A DNA stretch of 64,000 nt, taken from positions 62,001 to 126,000 of the forward strand of contig NZ_BAABHK010000003.1 of assembly GCF_039542055.1 (NCBI RefSeq), given 5' to 3'. The stretch comes from Actinoallomurus vinaceus. Its GTDB lineage: Bacteria; Actinomycetota; Actinomycetes; Streptosporangiales; Streptosporangiaceae. Under the pieces are notes generated by a model. It did no database searches, had not been told where the DNA came from, and was given only the letters and a program-made list of their open reading frames with translations. This document shows positions 41,939 to 50,379 of this stretch, piece after piece (positions within the stretch are counted from its first letter, which is position 1; every line of letters begins with the position of its first letter). Made by a program: the position numbers and the translations under genes.

Positions 41939-43209
41939 AGACTGGTCAGGTCCACCGCTTCCGCCATGGCTCGGTAGCCCGCGTCGTTCGGGTGCAGGTG
42001 GTCGCCGGAGTCGTACGCGGGAAGCATCGCGAGCGGGGCGGCCGGATCGCGGATGACCGCGTCGAAGTCGACGACGCCGTCGAACGTGCGGCTGGTGCGG
42101 ATGTAGGCGTTGACCGCCTCGCGTGTGGCCTCGAGCGTGTCGTCGTACACCTGCCAGCCCTTGAACGGCAGGATCGTCGCGCCGATCACCTTGATGCCCC
42201 GCGCGTGGGCGCGGGCCGCGATGGTCTCGTACGCCGCCTCGAGCTTCGCCGGGTCGGTCTGGTGCGGGCTCTGCTGGATGTCGTTGATCCCTTCGAGGAC
42301 GATGAGGGTACGGACGTTCGTCCGCGACAGGACGTCCTCGTCGAACCGGGCGAGCGCGTTGACGCCGAAGGATCCGCCGTCGAGCAGGAGCCGATTGCCG
42401 CTGATGCCGGCGTTGAGCACGCCCAGGCGCCGCACCGGCGGTAGGGCGCGGATGCGGTCGGCGAGGTAGTCCGGCCAGCGGTGGTTCGCCCCGACGGTCG
42501 ATGCGTAGCCGTCGGTGATCGAGTCGCCGAGGACGGCGAGGCTGCCGCGCGCGGGCGGGTTCAGGACGTCGACGCCGGTGAGGTAGTACCGCTGCCCGAC
42601 CGTGCCGGTGTAGGCGTCACCGGACACGTCCCGCGCGTGGTCGCCGCCGGGGGCGTAGTACGAGACCTGCTCGGCGAGCGAGTGTGTGGTCACCGGGCCC
42701 GCGACGGCGGGCAGGTAGACGGTGACGAGCAGGTCCGTTCCGGGCCGTACGGCCAGCGGGGTCGGGTCGGTGACCAGGTCCGCTCCGGCCGGCACGGAGG
42801 CGGATCGCGCCCCGTGGACGGTCACCTCGCGTACGGTGCCGGGGACGGCCGCCGCGCCGTCCTCGCCCGCCCGGACGGCGACGGTGACGTGCCCGAGGGG
42901 CAGCGCCTCGGTGCCGAACCTGTTCGACAGCCGGATCCGTACGGCCGCGCCGCCCGCGCTGAGGTGCACGATGTTCCGGAGCGAGGAGCCCGACAGCGTG
43001 CCGGCCGGAGCGGTCACGCCCTGGGCCGGGGACGCCTCCCAGGAACCCACCCAGCCGCGCCCCGGATGCGTGCCGTGCGGGCTCGCCGGATGCGGCGCCG
43101 CCTCGGCCGTGGGTGTGGCCGCCATCCCGCATGCCAGGAGCACCGCCGCCGCGAGGACACGCCCCCGGAGACGCCCCCACCTCGTTCCACTCGCCGGTAC
43201 GCGCAGCAT
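41935..43209 (-). CDS. Secreted SGNH/GDSL hydrolase
   Basis: This 424-residue protein has a signal peptide (GRLRGRVLAAAVLLACGMAATPTAEA). A beta-sandwich-like N-terminal half is followed by an SGNH domain: block I GDSITDG with the nucleophile Ser, block II GISGNR, block III GIND and block V DHLHPND with the catalytic Asp/His. It probably deacylates extracellular polysaccharides or lipids. ATG 43209 is preferred because AGGTGG lies four bases upstream and it places the signal peptide at the N-terminus. The stop lies within the terminator stem. Confidence 0.9.
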   Translation of the reverse strand: MLRVPASGTRWGRLRGRVLAAAVLLACGMAATPTAEAAPHPASPHGTHPGRGWVGSWEASPAQGVTAPAGTLSGSSLRNIVHLSAGGAAVRIRLSNRFGTEALPLGHVTVAVRAGEDGAAAVPGTVREVTVHGARSASVPAGADLVTDPTPLAVRPGTDLLVTVYLPAVAGPVTTHSLAEQVSYYAPGGDHARDVSGDAYTGTVGQRYYLTGVDVLNPPARGSLAVLGDSITDGYASTVGANHRWPDYLADRIRALPPVRRLGVLNAGISGNRLLLDGGSFGVNALARFDEDVLSRTNVRTLIVLEGINDIQQSPHQTDPAKLEAAYETIAARAHARGIKVIGATILPFKGWQVYDDTLEATREAVNAYIRTSRTFDGVVDFDAVIRDPAAPLAMLPAYDSGDHLHPNDAGYRAMAEAVDLTSL

Positions 43210-43330
43210 CGAACCACCTGCCTTGATCGGAAAGCGTTTTCCGGACGGAACGTAAAACGCTCTTCCGATCGGGGCAATAGGGCGGTCCACTATCGGCCGC
43301 GAGGCTCGTCGGCGCGGCATCGCCGCGTCT

Positions 43331-43343
43331 CGCTACGCTCTCT
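43331..43343 (+). promoter_or_regulatory. Conserved 13-nt element in front of tRNA-like unit 1
   Basis: CGCTACGCTCTCT ends exactly six bases before the first base of the tRNA-like fold. The same element at the same distance precedes unit 3 (43633-43645), and a diverged version precedes unit 2 (43434-43446). Its first seven bases can pair with CGTAGCG inside each unit. Confidence 0.6.
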
Positions 43344-43349
43344 GGCGGC

Positions 43350-43422
43350 GAGGCCGTAGCGCAGAGGTCGTCGCGCCTGACTCCAGATCAGGAGGACGCC
43401 GGTTCGAATCCGGCCGGTCTTC
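43350..43422 (+). tRNA. tRNA-like unit 1, anticodon loop reads CCA (Trp-like), atypical
   Basis: A 73-nt cloverleaf can be drawn. The acceptor GAGGCCG pairs with CGGTCTT (two G-U pairs), a short D stem GCG/CGC has loop AGAGGTCG, the anticodon stem CCTGA/TCAGG has loop CTCCAGA (U33, CCA, G37), and a perfect T arm GCCGG-TTCGAAT-CCGGC completes it. The terminal pair is G-U, base 73 is C and no CCA is encoded. It does not look like the usual housekeeping tRNA-Trp, and its body is shared with two further units downstream. It may be a degenerate tRNA or a tRNA-like regulatory RNA. Confidence 0.5.
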
Positions 43423-43452
43423 GCCCCCACATTCGTTACGCTCACCCCCGGC

Positions 43453-43525
43453 AGGGCCGTAGCGCAGAGGTCGTCGCGCCTGATCTGCAATCAGGAGGAC
43501 GCCGGTTCGAATCCGGTCGGTTCTG
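43453..43525 (+). ncRNA. tRNA-like unit 2, non-canonical anticodon loop
   Basis: The body and T arm are the same as unit 1 (27 identical bases in the 5' half, 23 in the 3' half). The acceptor AGGGCCG pairs with CGGTTCT. The anticodon stem CCTGA/TCAGG is perfect, but the 7-nt loop is TCTGCAA, putting C at position 33 where tRNAs have U; the triplet would be UGC, or GCA if the loop shifts. Base 73 is G. Decoding is doubtful, so I call it tRNA-like. Confidence 0.5.
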
Positions 43526-43651
43526 TCACTCACACCGGCCGATCCCGGCGGTCGACACCGGCCGCCGACGGGGCCGGTCGACGCGCCGAGCAGCGCGTTC
43601 CTCCTGTTCGATCCCGAAGTGTCCGGGTTGTTCGCTACGCTCTCTCGCGGC

Positions 43652-43723
43652 AGGGCCGTAGCGCAGAGGTCGTCGCGCCTTACAGCGGGTTGGAGGACGC
43701 CGGTTCGAATCCGGCCGGCCTTG
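43652..43723 (+). ncRNA. tRNA-like unit 3, collapsed anticodon arm
   Basis: This has the same conserved body and perfect T arm. The acceptor AGGGCCG pairs with CGGCCTT. The anticodon arm, CCTTACAGCGGGTTGG, is one base shorter than in the other units and cannot form a 5-bp stem, so no anticodon can be assigned. Acceptor and T arm are intact and even better paired than in unit 1, which argues that they, not decoding, are under selection. It ends 32 bases before the SDR gene. Confidence 0.5.
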
Positions 43724-43755
43724 CCCTTTTTCGTGGTCCGATCGGGGGGGTGTCA

Positions 43756-45552
43756 GTGGTCGTCGATCCCGAGCGACCCGGGACCCCACCGGACGGATCC
43801 GGCACCGCCCCGGATCAGGCCGAGATCGACGCGTGCCTGCGAGTGCTGGCCAGGGCCCGTGCGGTCCATCCGGACGACCCCGGCTGGGCAGCCGTGCACG
43901 AGGCCGCCGCGCAGCTGTATCGCGCGGGCAAGAAGGCGCGGAAGGCGTCCCGGCACGCCGACCGCAGGCGGTACGACCACGAGGCGACCGCCACCGCGAC
44001 CCGTTACCGGGAGCAGGATCCCACGCCCGAGCCCGGCCCGCCGCACGACCGGCCCGCGCCCTCGGCGCGACCGGACCGGAGCGTGACGGCCGTCCGAGCG
44101 CTCTCCGGTGGGAGAACATCCGTCTCGCCGAGCGGCGGCGCCGAACCACAGCCCGGGGCTCCGGGCAACCCGCCCGCGGGGGCCGGGCGGCCGCTGGTCA
44201 AGGCGCGGCGCTGCTACGTCTGCAAGACGCACTACCGGCTCGTTCACTCGGAGTACCACCTCCTCTGCCCGCCGTGTGCCGAGGAGAACCTGGCCCGCCG
44301 GCACGCTCGCTGCGATCTGCGCGGCCGCCGTGCGATCGTGACGGGTGGGCGGGTGAAGATCGGTTTCCAGCTCGCGCTGAAGCTGTTGCGCGACGGCGCG
44401 GAGGTGCTGGTGACCACGCGCTTCCCGCGTGACGCCGCGCGCCGGTTCGCGGCCGTCCCCGACGCTCCCGACTGGCTGGACCGGCTCCGCGTGCACGGGG
44501 TCGACCTGCTCGACCTGGCCGCCGTGGCAGGCCTGCTGGAGGCCGTGCACCGGGAGTTCCCGTCCCTGGACATCCTCGTCAACAACGCGGCCCAGACGAT
44601 CCGCCGCCCGGCCGCGTACCACCGTGAGGTGCGCGCCGCCGAGAGCGAACCCCTCACCGGCCTCGCCGCCCGGATCGACGTGAGCGATACAGCGGCCGTC
44701 GGCGACGCTTCGGCACCCTTCGGATCGGCGCCCGCCACCGGCGCCTCCATGCTCCTCGGACCGGCGACCACGCCCGGCGCGCCCTCGCCGCCCCATCCGG
44801 GCGCCACGCCCGGCACGCCACCGATCTCCCATCCGTCGGCGACGCCCGGTGCACTCCCACGGCCCCATCCGCCGACCGCGCCCGGCGCGTCCTCGCTCTC
44901 CGATCCGGCGGCCGTGACCGGCGAGCCCGCGCCCGGGCTCTCGGCCCGCTCCCCCGACGGCATCGGAGCGGACGACGGCACGCCGGTCGTCGCGACATGG
45001 GACGACACGCTCGAGGCGCTGTTCCCCGCCGGGCGTACGGACGAGACAGGGCAGCCGCTCGACCTGCGCGGCACCAACAGCTGGAGCCTCCGGCTGCACG
45101 AGGTGGACCCGGCCGAGTGGCTGGAGGTTCAGCTGATCAACTCCTTCGCGCCGTTCCTGCTGACGTCGCGGCTGCGCGGCCTGCTGGAGGCGTCGCCGTG
45201 GCCGGACCGGTACGTCGTGCAGGTGTCGGCGATGGAGGGCAGCTTCTCCCGGGACCACAAGACCGTGCGTCATCCGCACACGAACATGGCCAAGGCCGCG
45301 CTGAACATGCTGACCCGCACCTCGGCGGCCGACTACGCCGCCTCGGGCATCTCCATGAACAGCGTGGACACCGGCTGGGTGACCGACGAACGCGCCCATC
45401 CGGGCAAGACCGCGCAGCGGGAGGCGGGGTTCCGCCCGCCGCTGGACGTCATCGACGGCGCCGCGCGGGTCTACGACCCGATCGTGCGCGGGGTGGGCGG
45501 GGAGCGCCTGTCCGGCCTGTTCCTGAAGGACTACCGACCGGTGGATTGGTGA
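43756..45552 (+). CDS. Zinc-ribbon SDR-fold protein lacking the catalytic Tyr
   Basis: The protein has about 598 residues. A helical, charged N-terminus of about 110 residues (EIDACLRVLARARAVHPDDPGW) is followed by a disordered stretch and a zinc ribbon CYVC...CPPC (Cys153, 156, 171, 174). An SDR Rossmann domain starts with AIVTGGRVKIG near 197-203 and has LDILVNNAAQTIRRP. The active-site Ser region VQVSAMEGSF is kept, but YxxxK reads T509-x3-K513. Residues about 295-415 are a Pro/Ala-rich repeat insertion. The GTG at 43756, five bases after a G-run, is the likely start. It heads the operon with LRR, ankyrin, MoxR and vWA genes. Confidence 0.8.
   Translation: MVVDPERPGTPPDGSGTAPDQAEIDACLRVLARARAVHPDDPGWAAVHEAAAQLYRAGKKARKASRHADRRRYDHEATATATRYREQDPTPEPGPPHDRPAPSARPDRSVTAVRALSGGRTSVSPSGGAEPQPGAPGNPPAGAGRPLVKARRCYVCKTHYRLVHSEYHLLCPPCAEENLARRHARCDLRGRRAIVTGGRVKIGFQLALKLLRDGAEVLVTTRFPRDAARRFAAVPDAPDWLDRLRVHGVDLLDLAAVAGLLEAVHREFPSLDILVNNAAQTIRRPAAYHREVRAAESEPLTGLAARIDVSDTAAVGDASAPFGSAPATGASMLLGPATTPGAPSPPHPGATPGTPPISHPSATPGALPRPHPPTAPGASSLSDPAAVTGEPAPGLSARSPDGIGADDGTPVVATWDDTLEALFPAGRTDETGQPLDLRGTNSWSLRLHEVDPAEWLEVQLINSFAPFLLTSRLRGLLEASPWPDRYVVQVSAMEGSFSRDHKTVRHPHTNMAKAALNMLTRTSAADYAASGISMNSVDTGWVTDERAHPGKTAQREAGFRPPLDVIDGAARVYDPIVRGVGGERLSGLFLKDYRPVDW
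44690..44960 (+). repeat. Pro/Ala-rich repeat insertion inside the SDR domain
   Basis: Diverged units encoding HP-(G/S)-ATPG-x-P and similar recur about every 45 bases and interrupt the Rossmann domain between the NNAAQ and TWDDTLEALF segments. The frame is kept. Confidence 0.6.
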
Positions 45553-46685
45553 TGATGGAGCCGACGCCCGTACGCTGCCCCGCGATCGAGCATCCCGACG
45601 TGCCGCCCGCCGACCCGGCGGACCTCGCGCCGCTGCTCGCCCGCCTCGCCGACCCGGCCCCGGTGACGGCGGACGAGACGTTCCCGCTCGGTGCCGTGCG
45701 CCCGGACGGCCGGGTGGACCTGTGCAAGCAGGGCCTGGGCCCGGCGGGCGCGGCCCTGCTGCTCCCCGTCGCCACCGCCTCGCCGCACGCCGCCCACCTG
45801 CTGCTCGGCACGAACGCGATCGGGGACGACGGAGCCCGGACGGTCGCGGACGCGCTGGTCCCCGGGCACGGTGTGGAGACGGTGTACCTCGGCTGCAACC
45901 GCATCGACGCGGCCGGTGCGGAGGCGCTCGCCGACCGGCTGGCGGACGACACCACCGTTCGCGCCCTGTGGCTGAAGCGCAACCCGGTACGGGACGACGG
46001 GGTGCGGGCACTCGCCGCGATGCTGCGCCGGAACACCACGCTCCGCACGCTCGACCTGGTCAACACCGGGCTGACCGTGGAGGGGCTGCGGGCGCTGCTG
46101 GCCGCGCTCGCCGAGCGGCCGGTGCCCGTCGAGCGGTTGTTCCTCGGCGGCAACGGGCTCGGTCCCGAGTCGGCCGCGACCCTGGCGGCGCTGGTCCGCG
46201 ACGCGGGCGTCCGCGAGCTGTACCTCGCCGCCAACCACCTCGGCGACGCCGGGGCCGCGACGCTCGCGGCGGCCGCCGATCCGGCCCGGCCGGTGCGCCT
46301 CGGTCTCGGCGGCAACGGCATCGGCCCGGACGGCGCGCGGGCGCTGGCCGGCGCGCTCCACGGCATCGAGTCCCTCGACCTGGGGCGCCCGCCGTCCGAG
46401 CGCAGCCTCGGTGCCCCCGCCAACGCCACCGGCGACGCCGGGGCGGCGACGCTGGCCGCCGCGCTGCCCGGCAGCCCGCTGCGGCGGCTGGAGCTGCGCC
46501 ATACGGGGATCACCGGCCGCGGCGCGAAGGCCGTGCTGGCCGCCGTGCCCGACGACACGCGCCTGGAGTACGTCGGGTTCGGGCCGGGCGTGCCCCGCCG
46601 GGTGAAGCGGGCCCTCGCACCCCGCCTGCGGCCCGCCGCCGGACCGCACCCGGACGTGCACGCCATCGGAAGCCTCTACCGGTGA
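45552..46685 (+). CDS. Leucine-rich-repeat protein of the RNase-inhibitor-like type
   Basis: This 377-residue cytoplasmic protein has at least eight 28-residue repeats. Examples are AHLLLGTNAIGDDGARTVADALV, ETVYLGCNRIDAAGAEALADRLA and RELYLAANHLGDAGAATLAAAA, the pattern of ribonuclease-inhibitor and NOD-type LRRs. It has no signal peptide, catalytic domain or membrane segment, so it is probably a binding scaffold. It starts ATG ATG at 45552, with the A shared with the SDR stop (TGATG), and its own stop overlaps the next gene's GTG. Position between SDR and ankyrin genes implies one complex or pathway. Confidence 0.88.
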   Translation: MMEPTPVRCPAIEHPDVPPADPADLAPLLARLADPAPVTADETFPLGAVRPDGRVDLCKQGLGPAGAALLLPVATASPHAAHLLLGTNAIGDDGARTVADALVPGHGVETVYLGCNRIDAAGAEALADRLADDTTVRALWLKRNPVRDDGVRALAAMLRRNTTLRTLDLVNTGLTVEGLRALLAALAERPVPVERLFLGGNGLGPESAATLAALVRDAGVRELYLAANHLGDAGAATLAAAADPARPVRLGLGGNGIGPDGARALAGALHGIESLDLGRPPSERSLGAPANATGDAGAATLAAALPGSPLRRLELRHTGITGRGAKAVLAAVPDDTRLEYVGFGPGVPRRVKRALAPRLRPAAGPHPDVHAIGSLYR

Positions 46686-48526
46686 GCCGCGTTCCCGCCC
46701 CGCCGGTCGCGGTCCCGCCCCGGCCGCCGTCCCGGTCGCATCCGCCGCACGAGGCGTCGCGGCTGCGGCGGGTCCGGCGGTACGCCGTGCCCCGCTGGAT
46801 GATCGAGCAGGCCACCGAACGCCGGCTCGCCGGAGACTGGCGCGGCGCCTGCGCTGCGGCCAACGTCGACGTCGCGTTCGACCTCGCCGACGTCACGCGA
46901 GAGCACGGCGACACGGTCGCGGCCACGCTCGAGGACGAACTGCTCCACCTGGCGCCCGACCTGGTGCGCTGGCACCTGCCCCGCCTCGATCGGGGCCACA
47001 CGACGCTCGTCCCGGACCGGACGGTGGTCCTGAGCCTCCCTGCGGGCTCAGCCGCCCTGTACGTCAGGACGCCCCGGTGGATGACCCACGGGCCGCAGCG
47101 GCTGACACTCTGCTTCGGGGACGTGCCCACCGGGCAGATGTACCTGGAGACCGACCTGCCGTACGCCGCGTTCTGGCGCAACGTCGTCGAGGACTGGAGC
47201 AGCGCGCGGCACCTGTGGGACGTCCGGCGCACCGGCGAGCTGCGGGAACGCTGCGGCGGCGATGAGACCCGGACGCCCTTCTTCGAGGGCGACGGCACCC
47301 CGCGCACGAATCTCCCCGGCTCCCCACCCGGTCCCGCCGACCTGGCGGCGCACACCGAATGGGTCACCCTGCTGCACGAGAAGGGCGAGGTCGAGGCGGC
47401 GTTCGCCGCCGCCGGGATCGACCTGGACACCACTCCTGTGGAGCTCGAGTCCTACTTCAGCGTGTCGGAGGTGGAGGCGCTCGACGTCTTCGAGCGGATG
47501 CCCCTGGCCCTGACCCGGCTGGAACCGGAGCTCCGGCGGCTCGCGGCCCGGTCGGGGCGAAACCGGTTCTGGATCCCGCACTGGCAGTACACCGCCGTCG
47601 TGTTCGAGCTGGACGACGCCGGGCCGGGCGTATGCGCGCGCGTGACCCCGTTCGACATCGCTGAGGGCATGGAGGACGCCGAGGTGCTGCCGGAGGCGTG
47701 TTGGCGCCGCCTTCCCGACCTGGACCTGCTCCGGGACGGGCGCACGCCCCCGGAGCAGCTGCACCCGCTCGTACGGGAGGCCCTGTTCCCCGCCCGGGCG
47801 GTCGCCGACGGCCCGATCGGACCGCCCGACCCCGAGCCCCCCGTCCCGGTCCGCGTCCGATGCAAGGGCGTGTGGCACGAGGTGTCGTCCCGCGACGGTG
47901 TCCTCCACATCCCGCACGACGAGGAGGAGCAGCGGCGAGAGAGCGCACTCCGCGCGTTCGGCGGCGCGATCTCGGGCTGCTTCGCCGCACGGGAGGCGTG
48001 GACGTCGGGGACCGGACGGCTGCCGAAGGGACTGCGCGCCCAGCGGGACGAGCTGTTCGCGCGGGTCCGGCACGGCGACGTCCCGGGAGTGCTCGCGCTG
48101 CTGGACGCCGGCGTCGATCCCCGGGTGCGCGACGTCCGAGGGCGTACGGTGCTCCACCTGATGCACCTGATGGAGACAGGCGTCGATCCCCGCGTCCACG
48201 GTCCCCGCCGGCGAGAGGTCCTCCACACCCTCGGCCTCCTCGACCATGACGGGTTGCTCGCCCGGCTCCTCGCCGCAGGCGTCGACATCGAGGCCAGAGA
48301 AATGGACCAGCAGCGCACGCCGCTGTTCACGGTGATCTGCGGCGACGGCTCGGTGGCGCTCGTCCGGGCCCTGCTGGCCGCCGGGGCCCGGATCGACGTG
48401 ACCGGTGAGTTCCACGGCGAGGAGTTGTCGCTCTACCGGCTCATCGAGTGGCAGGGGCGTACCGACCTCGATTTCATCACCGAGCGGATCGAACGCGAGT
48501 ACCCGGAGCTAACCGAGGAATATTGA
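46682..48526 (+). CDS. Ankyrin-repeat protein with a large uncharacterised N-terminal region (paralog 1)
   Basis: This 614-residue protein starts at a GTG overlapping the LRR stop. Residues about 25-440 are a region I cannot assign; it opens RRYAVPRWMIEQATERRLAGDWRGACAAA and contains LPEACWRRLPDLDLL and QLHPLVREALFP, all shared with the next gene. From about residue 455 come ankyrin repeats (ELFARVRHGDVPGVLALLDAGVDPRVRDVRGRTVLHL; SVALVRALLAAGARIDVTG). It has no signal peptide. It is probably a cytoplasmic adaptor or substrate-recognition protein for the MoxR-vWA pair downstream. Confidence 0.85.
   Translation: MSRVPAPPVAVPPRPPSRSHPPHEASRLRRVRRYAVPRWMIEQATERRLAGDWRGACAAANVDVAFDLADVTREHGDTVAATLEDELLHLAPDLVRWHLPRLDRGHTTLVPDRTVVLSLPAGSAALYVRTPRWMTHGPQRLTLCFGDVPTGQMYLETDLPYAAFWRNVVEDWSSARHLWDVRRTGELRERCGGDETRTPFFEGDGTPRTNLPGSPPGPADLAAHTEWVTLLHEKGEVEAAFAAAGIDLDTTPVELESYFSVSEVEALDVFERMPLALTRLEPELRRLAARSGRNRFWIPHWQYTAVVFELDDAGPGVCARVTPFDIAEGMEDAEVLPEACWRRLPDLDLLRDGRTPPEQLHPLVREALFPARAVADGPIGPPDPEPPVPVRVRCKGVWHEVSSRDGVLHIPHDEEEQRRESALRAFGGAISGCFAAREAWTSGTGRLPKGLRAQRDELFARVRHGDVPGVLALLDAGVDPRVRDVRGRTVLHLMHLMETGVDPRVHGPRRREVLHTLGLLDHDGLLARLLAAGVDIEAREMDQQRTPLFTVICGDGSVALVRALLAAGARIDVTGEFHGEELSLYRLIEWQGRTDLDFITERIEREYPELTEEY
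46781..46854 (+). repeat. 74-nt perfect repeat, copy in ankyrin paralog 1
   Basis: It is identical to 48619-48692 and encodes YAVPRWMIEQATERRLAGDWRGAC-like residues at the start of the shared N-terminal domain. The surrounding sequence is clearly diverged. Confidence 0.9.
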
Positions 48527-50379
48527 ACGTCATCGGCACTGCCCACACCACGCGCCGCCGGACGCGGCCGAAGTCCTACGGCCCGGAGGCTGCGGGTCGG
48601 CTCCGGCGGATCCGGCGATACGCCGTGCCCCGCTGGATGATCGAGCAGGCCACCGAACGCCGGCTCGCCGGAGACTGGCGCGGCGCCTGCGCGGCCGCCG
48701 GCGTCGACGTCGCCTTCGACCTCGCCGGCGTCGCCGACGAGCACGGCGACGCGATCGCCGCCGCGCTCGAGGACGACCTGAACCACTTCGCACCCGACCT
48801 GCTGCGGTGGCACGTGCCCCGGGACGTGATGGGCGAGCGGACGACGATCCGCGCCGACCACCAGGTGGTGCTGAGCGGCCACGGGGACCGGTCCACGACC
48901 GCTCCGTACCTCCACGTGGCGACGCCCGGGTCGCCCGTCGCGCCACAGCGCCTCGTCCTGCGCTTCGGCCGGGTCGACGAGCGGGACGGGCCGTGGGCCG
49001 CGTGGCGTGTGCACGACTGGACCGACGCACGGCACCTGTGGGACGCCCGGCGCACCGATGAGCTTCGCGAACGCTCCGGCGGTGGGGACCGCGCGCCGTT
49101 CTTCGAGGCCGACGGCGGCCCGCGCACGGCGCTCCCAGCGGCCGTGCCCGGCCCCGGCGATCCAGCGGCGCACACCGAATGGGTCACCGCTCTGCACGAC
49201 CGTGGCGAGATCGCGGCGGCGTGCGTCGCCGCCGGGATCGACCTGGACGCCACCCCGTACACCACCCGCCGGTCCTACCGGGTGGAACCCCCGGCCGTCC
49301 TGGAGAGGCTGCCCGTGGCCCTGTCCCGCCTCGAGCCGGAGATCCGGCGGCTGGCGGACCGGGGCGACGGGAGCCACTACCAGATCTTGACCCTGCACTC
49401 CTGGAGCGGCGCCCTCCTCCTGGAGATGCTCGACGGCGGCGGCCTGCGCGCCCGCCTCGCCGACCAGGAGGAGGCCGTCGGCGTCCCCGTGCTCCCCGAG
49501 GCCTGCTGGCGGCGGCTGCCGGACCTCGACGCGCTACGGCACGGCGACACCGACCCGGAACACCTGCACCCGCTGGTCCGCGCCGCGCTGTTCCCCCGCC
49601 GGGCGGACCCGGGCGGCCCGATCGGGCCCCCGGATCCCGAGATCCCGGCCCCCACACGGGTCCGGTGCCGCAGGGACTGGCACGTCGTCGCGTTCCGCGA
49701 CGGCGTCCTGCGGGTGCCGCACGGAGAGGACGAGCAGCGGCGGGAACGCGCCATGGAGGCGCTCGGCGGCACCGTCACCGGCTGCTTCTCCGTGGTGCCG
49801 CTGGTGCGGTCCGGCAGGGGCCGGCTGCCGAAGGTGCTGCGCGAGCAGCGGCGTGAACTGTTCGCCCGCGCCGAGCATGGGGACACGCCGGGAGTGTTGC
49901 GACTCCTGGACGCCGGGATGGATCCCCACATCCGCGACGGCGGGCGACGCACGCTCCTGCACCTGCTGCCCCTCCTCGACCATGAGGCGCTGCTGCCGAG
50001 GCTCCTGGCTGCGGGTCTCGACATCGAGGCCCGGGACGACCGCGAGTACACCCCGCTGCACGTGGCGGTCGGCGGCGGATCGGCCGGCCTCGTACGGGCG
50101 CTGCTGGCCGCCGGGGCGCGGCTCGAGGCCGTGACCCAGGACAAGAGCACGCCGCTGCTCGTTGCCGTGAGCGGCTCGGCTCCGGTCACGGTGGTCCGGG
50201 AGCTGCTGGCCGGTGGGGCGCGACTGGACGTCACCGACCGCTGGGGCGCGTCGGTGCGCGACTACATCCATCTGTCCAAGCGACGCGACCTGACCTTCCT
50301 CAAGAAGGAGCTGGACCGCGACCACCCCGGCGTCGGCGACGGCCGGTGGCCGTGGCCTTTCGAAGACGAGGAACCGTGA
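48523..50379 (+). CDS. Ankyrin-repeat protein, paralog 2 (TTG start)
   Basis: This 618-residue paralog of the preceding protein has the same order: a shared N-terminal domain (RRYAVPRWMIEQATERRLAGDWRGACAAA), a middle region with LPEACWRRLPDLDAL, then ankyrin repeats (RRELFARAEHGDTPGVLRLLDAGMDPHIRDGGRRTLLHL; TPLHVAVGGGSAGLVRALLAAGARLEA). The TTG at 48523 overlaps the previous stop, and GAGGAA lies four bases upstream, so it is preferred to longer starts inside the previous gene. A 74-base stretch is identical between the two genes, much more than elsewhere, suggesting gene conversion. Its ankyrin array is longer and more regular than in paralog 1. Confidence 0.86.
   Translation: MNVIGTAHTTRRRTRPKSYGPEAAGRLRRIRRYAVPRWMIEQATERRLAGDWRGACAAAGVDVAFDLAGVADEHGDAIAAALEDDLNHFAPDLLRWHVPRDVMGERTTIRADHQVVLSGHGDRSTTAPYLHVATPGSPVAPQRLVLRFGRVDERDGPWAAWRVHDWTDARHLWDARRTDELRERSGGGDRAPFFEADGGPRTALPAAVPGPGDPAAHTEWVTALHDRGEIAAACVAAGIDLDATPYTTRRSYRVEPPAVLERLPVALSRLEPEIRRLADRGDGSHYQILTLHSWSGALLLEMLDGGGLRARLADQEEAVGVPVLPEACWRRLPDLDALRHGDTDPEHLHPLVRAALFPRRADPGGPIGPPDPEIPAPTRVRCRRDWHVVAFRDGVLRVPHGEDEQRRERAMEALGGTVTGCFSVVPLVRSGRGRLPKVLREQRRELFARAEHGDTPGVLRLLDAGMDPHIRDGGRRTLLHLLPLLDHEALLPRLLAAGLDIEARDDREYTPLHVAVGGGSAGLVRALLAAGARLEAVTQDKSTPLLVAVSGSAPVTVVRELLAGGARLDVTDRWGASVRDYIHLSKRRDLTFLKKELDRDHPGVGDGRWPWPFEDEEP
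48619..48692 (+). repeat. 74-nt perfect repeat, copy in ankyrin paralog 2
   Basis: This is the second copy of the block at 46781-46854, 1838 bases apart in direct orientation. Recombination between the copies would delete one ankyrin gene cleanly in frame. Confidence 0.9.

Noticed and set aside
43350..43422. Ordinary housekeeping tRNA-Trp
   Set aside because: The CCA anticodon is possible, but the G-U terminal pair, C73, weak D stem and two near-identical neighbours with broken anticodon arms do not fit a standard tRNA-Trp.
43290..43533. Minus-strand frames with RPDSNRRPP-type peptides over the tRNA-like array
   Set aside because: These are antisense translations of the conserved T arm (GGTTCGAATCC), a known source of spurious annotation.
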